Origin: Leptofilum sp965223525
Lineage (GTDB): Bacteria; Chloroflexota; Anaerolineae; Promineifilales; Promineifilaceae
Length of the DNA stretch: 64,000 nt
Reading direction: 5' to 3'
Assembly (NCBI RefSeq): GCF_965223525.1
Contig: NZ_OZ245005.1
Span: forward strand, 1,984,001-2,048,000
Below, one piece after another: positions 58,873 to 64,000 of the stretch; position 1 is the first letter of the stretch, and each line of letters begins with the position of its first letter. A program made the position numbers and the translations under genes. The notes below the pieces were generated by a model, which saw only the letters and a program-made list of their open reading frames with translations, was not told where the DNA came from and searched no databases.

Positions 58873-60201
58873 ATGGAAGGAAAAGATTATGTGTGGCTCA
58901 TCGTCATCTTGGCGATAGCTGGCTGGGCAGTTTGGATTGTGCAAAATCCAGATTTTCCCATTCGACAGGGGCTAGATTTGCAGGGCGGCTTGCAAGTTTT
59001 GCTTAAAGCAGATTTGCCGGAAGACGTGGAAATTGAACCGGCGCAGCTAGATACTTCGCGCCAGATTATTGAGCAGCGCGTGAATGCGCTGGGCGTTGCC
59101 GAACCGCTGGTGCAGACTGAAGGAGATCGCCGCATTTTAGTTGAGCTGCCCGGCATTGATAACCCGGAGGAAGCAGTTTCCCTGATTCAAGAGACGGCCT
59201 TGCTGGAATTTGTGGATACTGGAACTCAGCCTTTGGCAGTAGGTACCTGCATCCGCACGAGTCTAAACGAGGGGCCTTCTCGTTGTGAATTAGCCCCTGA
59301 CGGTGAGAGTAGCGGAACGGCCGTTCCCACCTACGAAACAGTCATGACCGGTGCCGCCATCCAGTCAGCAGAATCTCAGGCAACGGAGCTGAACCAATAT
59401 TTTGTTGGATTTACTTTGCGGGCGGAGGAGCGTGATTTATTTGCTAATTTCACCCGTGAAAATCAGGGGCAATTTTTAACCATTGTTCTGGATAAACAGG
59501 TGATTTCCAGTCCCCAGATTAGCGCCGTTATTGAAGGGCAAGGCACCATCACCGGTGATTTTACCCTGGAAGAAGCACAGCGGCTGGCGCTTCAGCTTCG
59601 TTTTGGCAGCTTGCCTATCCCGCTGGTCATTGACAGCACGCGCCAAATTGGAGCCACGCTAGGTGAGGTGTCGGTGGAAGCTAGCGTTCAGGCTGGCTCG
59701 ATTGGGCTGGCTGTGGTGCTGCTATTTATGCTCATCTATTACCGGCTACCCGGTTTTTTGGCAGATTTGGCGCTGCTTTTGTATGCGGCCGTAAACGTAG
59801 CCGTATTCATGGCGATTCCTGTTACGCTGACACTGCCTGCCATTACTGGCTTCTTGCTTTCAACCGGCATGGCGGTGGATGCCAATATTCTGGTTTTTGA
59901 GCGGATGAAGGAGGAGCTACGGGATGGGAGTTCGCTGCGTGAGGCGATCTTCACGGGTTTTGACCGCGCCTGGACTTCAATTCGGGATTCTAATATTGCC
60001 ACGCTGGTGATTTGCCTGGTGCTGTGGACGTTTGGGCGCAGCTTTGGCGCCAGCGCGGTGCAGGGCTTTGCCCTGACGTTGGCAATTGGGGTAATGATTA
60101 GCATGTTTACGGCCGTTATCGTCACCAGAACCTTTGTCCGTTTGGTGATGGGGCAGTTGGCAGAGCGTATTGGTCGTGGTAGCTGGCTATTAGGTGTATG
60201 A
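58873..60201 (+). CDS. secD: Protein translocase subunit SecD
   Basis: 442 residues from ATG 58873; frame open further left through the REP-like element gives no protein-like sequence. A first membrane helix is followed by DFPIRQGLDLQGGLQVLL, a large periplasmic domain with RQIIEQRVNALGVAEPLVQ and ILVELPGI, the P1-head DLFANFTRENQG, and five C-terminal helices with TGMAVDANILVFERMKEELRDG. SecD with SecF uses the proton force to finish protein export. Overlaps secF by four bases. Confidence 0.94.
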   Translation: MEGKDYVWLIVILAIAGWAVWIVQNPDFPIRQGLDLQGGLQVLLKADLPEDVEIEPAQLDTSRQIIEQRVNALGVAEPLVQTEGDRRILVELPGIDNPEEAVSLIQETALLEFVDTGTQPLAVGTCIRTSLNEGPSRCELAPDGESSGTAVPTYETVMTGAAIQSAESQATELNQYFVGFTLRAEERDLFANFTRENQGQFLTIVLDKQVISSPQISAVIEGQGTITGDFTLEEAQRLALQLRFGSLPIPLVIDSTRQIGATLGEVSVEASVQAGSIGLAVVLLFMLIYYRLPGFLADLALLLYAAVNVAVFMAIPVTLTLPAITGFLLSTGMAVDANILVFERMKEELRDGSSLREAIFTGFDRAWTSIRDSNIATLVICLVLWTFGRSFGASAVQGFALTLAIGVMISMFTAVIVTRTFVRLVMGQLAERIGRGSWLLGV

Positions 60202-61130
60202 TGTTTTTATTCAATTTAGTAGAACGACGAAAAACATACTTCATTTTTTCAGGCATTGTCATTGGGCTGGGCGTTTTGGCAATGATTTTCTCTTTTGTTC
60301 GCACGGGCTCGCCTTTTTTGCTGGGGGTAGATTTCCGGGGCGGGGCGCGGTTTGAAGTGCAATTTACAGAGCCAGTGGCAGAAACGGCCGTCGAAGAAGT
60401 GTTCGTGAATGCGGGCATCTCTAACCCAAGCATCATTGCCTTGCGGGGTGAAGATTTGCAAAACGCCTGGCAAATCCGCACCGAAACGTTGTCGCCTGAG
60501 GAGGCACAGGCAATTGAAGATGCGCTAAATGATATTGCCCCGCTGGTGCCGGGCAGCACTCAGGTAGAAAGTGTTAGTGGCACCGTGGCGGGGGAAGTGA
60601 CCAATGCGGCGTTTATTGCGGTGGTTGTGGCTGGACTGATCATTTTGGTCTACATCATGGTGGTGTTTCGGCAGGTACCGAACCCCTTCCGGTATGGCGC
60701 TTGTGCAGTGGCGGCGATGGTACACGATCTGTTTGTAATTTTTGGCGTGGCGGCCATAACGGGCATGATTTTGGGCTGGGAGGTGGATGCGCTCTTTTTA
60801 ACGGCCGTTCTCACTGTGGCTGGCTTCTCGTTGCAAGATACCATTGTCGTGTTTGATCGCATTCGGGAAAATATTACGAAACGGCCGTTAGAAAAATACG
60901 AGCGCGTCGTCAACCGATCCATCCTGGAAACCGTACACCGTTCCCTGGCAACCCAGCTCAACGCCATGTTCATCATGGTTGCCATTTTGCTGTTTGGCGG
61001 CGCGTCTATCAAACCATTCATTGCTGTTCTTTTCGTTGGCTTGCTTAGTGGAACTTACAGCTCAATCTTTACGGCCGTTCCCCTGCTGGTTGCCTGGGAA
61101 AAGAACGAGATTCCATTTTTGAAAGCGTAA
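60198..61130 (+). CDS. secF: Protein translocase subunit SecF
   Basis: 310 residues, six membrane helices. LLGVDFRGGARFEVQF near the N terminus, then AAITGMILGWEVDALFLTAVLTVAGFSLQDTIVVFDRIREN (read in parts) and VNRSILETVHRSLATQLN are SecF hallmarks. Coupled with secD (ATGA). The downstream lipoprotein may be cotranscribed. Confidence 0.94.
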   Translation: MMFLFNLVERRKTYFIFSGIVIGLGVLAMIFSFVRTGSPFLLGVDFRGGARFEVQFTEPVAETAVEEVFVNAGISNPSIIALRGEDLQNAWQIRTETLSPEEAQAIEDALNDIAPLVPGSTQVESVSGTVAGEVTNAAFIAVVVAGLIILVYIMVVFRQVPNPFRYGACAVAAMVHDLFVIFGVAAITGMILGWEVDALFLTAVLTVAGFSLQDTIVVFDRIRENITKRPLEKYERVVNRSILETVHRSLATQLNAMFIMVAILLFGGASIKPFIAVLFVGLLSGTYSSIFTAVPLLVAWEKNEIPFLKA

Positions 61131-61182
61131 ACATTGTGCGGACGAATTGGTTCAGAAAGCAAGATTCTGGGGGGCGGTTTTT

Positions 61183-61265
61183 CACCCTCACACCAGCCCT
61201 CTCCCTCGAAAGGAGAGAGAGCCAATTCCCTCCCCCTGCCAGGGGGAGGACTAGGGTGGGGGTTG
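61183..61265. repeat. Dispersed repeat (ACCCTCACACCAGCCC ... AGGGGGAGGACTAGGGTGGGGG)
   Basis: Short inverted repeats CTCTCCCTCGAAAGGAGAG and CCTCCCCCTGCCAGGGGGAGG are nested in longer complementary flanks (CACCCTCA... and ...AGGGTGGGGGTT). This is a widespread type of dispersed palindromic element. Its right part supplies the ribosome-binding site of the lipoprotein gene. Confidence 0.75.
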
Positions 61266-62680
61266 GTGCTTGGATAATTTTGCTACTGTTGCTGGTTAGC
61301 ACAGTTACTGCTTGCACCGAGCCGACGCAAGGTACCCAAACCCCGTTGGCAGATTTGCCCGTACCCACATCCCCAGCGATTCCCCCCACGTTTACCCCGT
61401 TGCCTCCTGGCAGTGAGCTCAATGTCATTCCGGTGGTGACCGTGACTCAGGAAGCTATTCCCACTCGCGCTACCAATACGCCCATACCGTTTGGCGCCAA
61501 CGTGGTGGAGCTGCACCTGACTATTCCCAGCTTGGGGCTAGACCGCCGTTTGCAGGGGAGCGTGAATAGCCAAATCATCTTGGTGGATGAGAGCAATGGT
61601 TTTTCTGTGCAGCGTGACAACCAAGCTAGCGTGTTGCTCGATTTGCAGCAAGTATTGCCAGAATTGGTAACAAACGCCGTGCCAGAAGGCTGCGATACTT
61701 GCGTCCATGTTACTTACAACTTGCCATTTTCTGGCGTGGCGGGGGAAGGCTGGCTGCGTGATCCGGTGCTGCTGGCCAGCCTGGAAAATTATTTCACGAT
61801 TACCCTCGGCCCACACTTTCCACCTGGTGCAATGATTGGTTTGCGGCGTAGCGCCTCTGCGTATGCTCCTGCTCATTCCGTTGCCGTCATGGAAGACGGC
61901 CGTCTTTTCCGCTGGATGGCCAATCAGGGAGAAGTTGAACCAGTGGGTGTGGCTCCGCCAGCATTGTTGGCCGCTTTCGAAGCAGTAGATGCCCAAGCGT
62001 TATCCCAGCAATACACGGCCCCATGCCCTGGTTCGCCGTTGGAATCATTGCTGCTGGCAGGGCGGGAGCAGCAGCGGCTCATTGCCCTGGTTTGCCCGGA
62101 ATTCAGTGTGCCTTCCACCTTGCAGCCACTTTACGTGGCGCTAGACGATGCCCTGAATGAGATGCTCACTGCCAGTGAGGCAACGTTGCCCCGCCCGCCC
62201 GCCGCCTTTCCGCTGGACGCCATGCTGGATTACCAGCGAGTTGACGGGGCACAGTTGACTATTTTTATAGACAATACGGCCGTTGCTAGCCTTAACAACA
62301 GCCAACCAATCAGCACGACGCTTAGCAGCAGCCAAGTTATTAGCCTGACCAATAATCTGCTGGCCAGCGGCAGTTTGCGTACCGGCCTAACCACCTTTTT
62401 GAGTGATGAAGACGCCACCGCAGAAGAGGCGACTGCCACGGCGCAGGTTGCTCGTTCTCTGTTGCTGCTTCGTGGCCCCGGCGGCGTTTATGATGCTGAA
62501 TGGATTGGCACATCTAACGTGGACGTTTTGGTTGAGGTAAATGTGCTGCTAAATGAACTACTCAGTGGCGAAACGGCCGTTCCCGACCAAACACCCATCG
62601 CTACACCAGAAGAAGGTGAAACGGCCGTGCCAGAAACAACGCCCACGCCCACCTTCACAGCGACCCCTGATGGTAGCTAG
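61256..62680 (+). CDS. Lipoprotein with GerMN-like region, start inside a repeat
   Basis: 474 residues from GTG 61256, with GGGGGAGGA five bases upstream. The frame continues left to 61136, but those residues (LTPALSLERRESQFPPPARG) are only the translated repeat. Signal peptide with lipobox VTAC, then a Thr/Pro-rich linker to about residue 70. The middle and C-terminal parts are mixed alpha/beta; FGANVVELHLTIPSLG and the later repeated NLLASGSLRTGLTTFL suggest a GerMN-like fold, weakly. It ends in a Thr/Pro-rich tail. It follows secF by six bases if the longer frame is used. Confidence 0.65.
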   Translation: MGVGAWIILLLLLVSTVTACTEPTQGTQTPLADLPVPTSPAIPPTFTPLPPGSELNVIPVVTVTQEAIPTRATNTPIPFGANVVELHLTIPSLGLDRRLQGSVNSQIILVDESNGFSVQRDNQASVLLDLQQVLPELVTNAVPEGCDTCVHVTYNLPFSGVAGEGWLRDPVLLASLENYFTITLGPHFPPGAMIGLRRSASAYAPAHSVAVMEDGRLFRWMANQGEVEPVGVAPPALLAAFEAVDAQALSQQYTAPCPGSPLESLLLAGREQQRLIALVCPEFSVPSTLQPLYVALDDALNEMLTASEATLPRPPAAFPLDAMLDYQRVDGAQLTIFIDNTAVASLNNSQPISTTLSSSQVISLTNNLLASGSLRTGLTTFLSDEDATAEEATATAQVARSLLLLRGPGGVYDAEWIGTSNVDVLVEVNVLLNELLSGETAVPDQTPIATPEEGETAVPETTPTPTFTATPDGS

Positions 62681-62686
62681 TATTGC

Positions 62687-62725
62687 ATAGTGCGTAGAAG
62701 ATGACGGAAACGCTCTACGCACTAT
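62687..62725. terminator. 12-bp hairpin after the lipoprotein gene
   Basis: ATAGTGCGTAGA (62687-62698) pairs with 62714-62725. It stands just after the TAG of the lipoprotein gene and before the dehydrogenase gene. Confidence 0.6.
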
Positions 62726-62745
62726 CTACGAAGGAGCGTTAGCCA

Positions 62746-63702
62746 ATGCTTGCTCTGTATTGTGAAAATAACCAGCTTACCTGCCGCACTGACTACCCTA
62801 AACCGACACCGCAGCCGGATGAGGCAATGATTCGCGTTGCCCTGGCTGGTATCTGTTCCACCGATTTGGAAATAGTGGAAGGGTTTGTGAGCGGCTATGC
62901 GGGCGTGCCCGGGCATGAGTTTGTGGGCGTGGTTGAAGAAGCAGCGGATGAAGATTGGGTGGGCAAGCGCGTGGTGGCTAGCATAAACATCGGTTGCCAA
63001 ACCTGCGACATCTGCCAAAGGCATGGGCCAGCGCATTGTGCCAGCCGCCAAGCACTGGGCATCCACAGCAAAGACGGCGCCTTTGCTGAGTACGTGACCG
63101 TGCCGATTCGCAACCTTCATGCTGTGCCAGACAATGTTACCGACGAACAGGCCGTCTTTACCGAACCCTTGGCAGCGGCGCTCAAAATTCGGGATCAGGT
63201 GAAGATACGGCCGTCGCAAAAAACGGCCGTCGTTGGCCCAGGTCGTTTGGGATTGCTGGTAGCGCAAGTGTTGCAACTTGCAGGGGGGGATGTCACCGTT
63301 TTGGGGCGGCGACACACCTCATTGGAGCTCCCTGCCTCTTGGGGCATGGCTACTGGCCTCACAACAGATTTTGCTGATAACAGCTTTGCTCTCGTTGTGG
63401 AGGTAACAGGTAACAACGCGGGCTTTGCCCAGGCAATCCGGCTGGTGCGTCCAATGGGTGCGATTGTGCTGAAAAGCACCTTCGCGGCTGAAAACCAACT
63501 CAACATGACCAAAATTGTGGTAAGCGAAATTGAGGTCATCGGCTCCCGCTGTGGCTCGTTTGCCCCCGCGCTGCGTCTGCTGGCCCGAAACCAAATTCAC
63601 ACTAAGCCCCTCATTATGGCCGAGTACGCGCTGGCTGATGGAGTAGCCGCGTTTGAAAAGGCTGCCCAGCCAGGCGTGTTGAAGGTTTTGGTACGGCCGT
63701 AG
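62746..63702 (+). CDS. Zinc-dependent alcohol dehydrogenase (MDR family)
   Basis: 318 residues. Catalytic zinc ligands in LAGICSTDLEI and GVPGHEFVG; structural zinc motif CQTCDICQRHGPAHC with four Cys; VFTEPLAAALKI as third catalytic ligand. NAD(P) motif VVGPGRLGLLVAQVLQLAGG. It resembles sorbitol/threonine dehydrogenase-type enzymes but is shorter (about 320 versus 345). Substrate unknown. It ends with an ACGGCCGT site at its stop codon. Confidence 0.88.
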   Translation: MLALYCENNQLTCRTDYPKPTPQPDEAMIRVALAGICSTDLEIVEGFVSGYAGVPGHEFVGVVEEAADEDWVGKRVVASINIGCQTCDICQRHGPAHCASRQALGIHSKDGAFAEYVTVPIRNLHAVPDNVTDEQAVFTEPLAAALKIRDQVKIRPSQKTAVVGPGRLGLLVAQVLQLAGGDVTVLGRRHTSLELPASWGMATGLTTDFADNSFALVVEVTGNNAGFAQAIRLVRPMGAIVLKSTFAAENQLNMTKIVVSEIEVIGSRCGSFAPALRLLARNQIHTKPLIMAEYALADGVAAFEKAAQPGVLKVLVRP

Positions 63703-63751
63703 CCTCCAACCTTAGTCGCGAATTACACGAATTACCGCTTCCTAAATTTTC

Positions 63752-63779
63752 TTGACATAGTCATCGCTTTGGTTAAAAT
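63752..63779 (+). promoter_or_regulatory. Promoter of the Cas4-like gene, probable leaderless start
   Basis: TTGACA (63752-63757), 16-base gap, TAAAAT (63774-63779). The ATG is at 63788, about where transcription should begin, and no ribosome site lies between. Confidence 0.6.
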
Positions 63780-63787
63780 TAGAACAT

Positions 63788-64000
63788 ATGAGCGACTATT
63801 GGATTCGAGCGAGTGAAATTGGTAACTATCTTTATTGCCGCCGTAGCTGGTGGCTTAAGCGCAGTCGCGGCGTTGCTACCCAAAACGTGCGGGAAATTGC
63901 CCAAGGCGAGCGGCATCACCGCCAGCATGGGCAGCGGGTTCAGCAGTCGCTTTGGCTGCGCCGCGCTGCTTATGCTCTCATTTTTGTGGTAGTGGCGCTA
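63788..64000 (+). CDS. Cas4-like membrane protein (N-terminal part)
   Basis: 71 residues before the window ends. It starts MSDYWIRASEIGNYLYCRRS, then WWLKRSRGV and GERHHRQHGQRV, matching the first Cys and helix of Cas4/RecB-type PD-(D/E)xK nucleases (SEIxxYxYCxRxWWL ... HxxG). At residue 60 a hydrophobic stretch begins (AAYALIFVVVAL), which is not usual in Cas4 and suggests a membrane-linked variant. No CRISPR array in the window. Confidence 0.6.
   Translation, partial: MSDYWIRASEIGNYLYCRRSWWLKRSRGVATQNVREIAQGERHHRQHGQRVQQSLWLRRAAYALIFVVVAL

Larger units (their letters stand above)
434..63700. repeat. Highly iterated palindrome ACGGCCGT (about 90 copies through the window)
   Basis: The octamer ACGGCCGT, most often within AACGGCCGTT, occurs about once per 700 bases from 434 to 63700 (hand count near 92; exact total needs a script). 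A 64-kb sequence near 50% GC should hold about one. Most copies lie inside genes, where they encode TAV, NGR or RPS/ERP-type tripeptides depending on frame; others lie in spacers. A weaker set reads GCGGCCGT. Long gaps occur at 3.1-6.5, 16.5-21.1, 31.7-35.4, 40.4-43.0 and 50.9-52.5 kb. Confidence 0.93.

Overview
The window looks like chromosome of a free-living, filamentous-type Chloroflexota bacterium (Anaerolineae/Ardenticatenia-like). The grounds are a roughly 50% GC composition, a 2-oxoacid:ferredoxin oxidoreductase set, secreted proteins with Thr/Pro-rich linkers, a secreted enzyme ending in the C-terminal motif YLPxxxR, multi-GAF sensor kinases, and an NB-ARC/TPR protein with an effector-associated domain. 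The organism call is inference; no rRNA, tRNA or phage structural gene was seen. The most pervasive feature is the octamer ACGGCCGT (usually AACGGCCGTT). I counted about 90 copies by eye, where about one is expected by chance, so it behaves like a highly iterated palindrome comparable in style to cyanobacterial HIP1.

Layout. 1-3.5 kb: end of a VAT-1-like oxidoreductase, a sortase with its LPESG surface substrate, a class III sirtuin, and a PD-(D/E)xK-like small protein coupled to hpt. 4-10.5 kb: MgtE, a YhfC-type intramembrane protease, an ABC-2 exporter pair, a P1 peptidase, a small hypothetical protein and a formate/nitrite channel. 10.6-17.2 kb: an MFS exporter, then a 2-oxoisovalerate-type ferredoxin oxidoreductase operon (delta, alpha, beta, aminotransferase, gamma) and a SnoaL-like protein; the operon and the SnoaL-like gene share a two-hairpin leader element. 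17.2-27 kb: EAD-NB-ARC-TPR, a CoA transferase, alanine dehydrogenase, a clostripain-like protease, a duplicated spondin_N protein and a GNAT. 27-38.3 kb: a signalling operon (S1-REC-GAF-kinase, REC-PAS-7xGAF-kinase, REC-TM, REC-pseudokinase-wHTH) recently interrupted by an IS982-type element with a perfect 9-bp target duplication. 38.8-39.2 kb: two small membrane proteins.

39.2-47.3 kb is the arginine locus. argJ lies on the plus strand. argC-argB-argD-GNAT-argA/argG lie on the minus strand and are preceded by an Arg-rich leader peptide and a textbook four-segment attenuator. A low-GC, HIP-free gene carrying an unknown N-terminal region and a C-terminal effector-associated domain sits between argJ and argG. 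Its EAD resembles that of the NB-ARC protein 21 kb away, so the two may form a dispersed sensor/effector conflict system.

47.4-64 kb: a VOC-pirin-MFS-FMN reductase operon, a lipoprotein with a propeller-like region, YceI, a TetR regulator, a secreted glycoside hydrolase, SUI1/YciH, an orphan histidine kinase, a GNAT, SecD-SecF, a lipoprotein whose start lies inside a dispersed repeat, a zinc alcohol dehydrogenase, and the beginning of a Cas4-like membrane protein that appears to be transcribed leaderless. Many gene borders carry long perfect hairpins built from a few recurring words.
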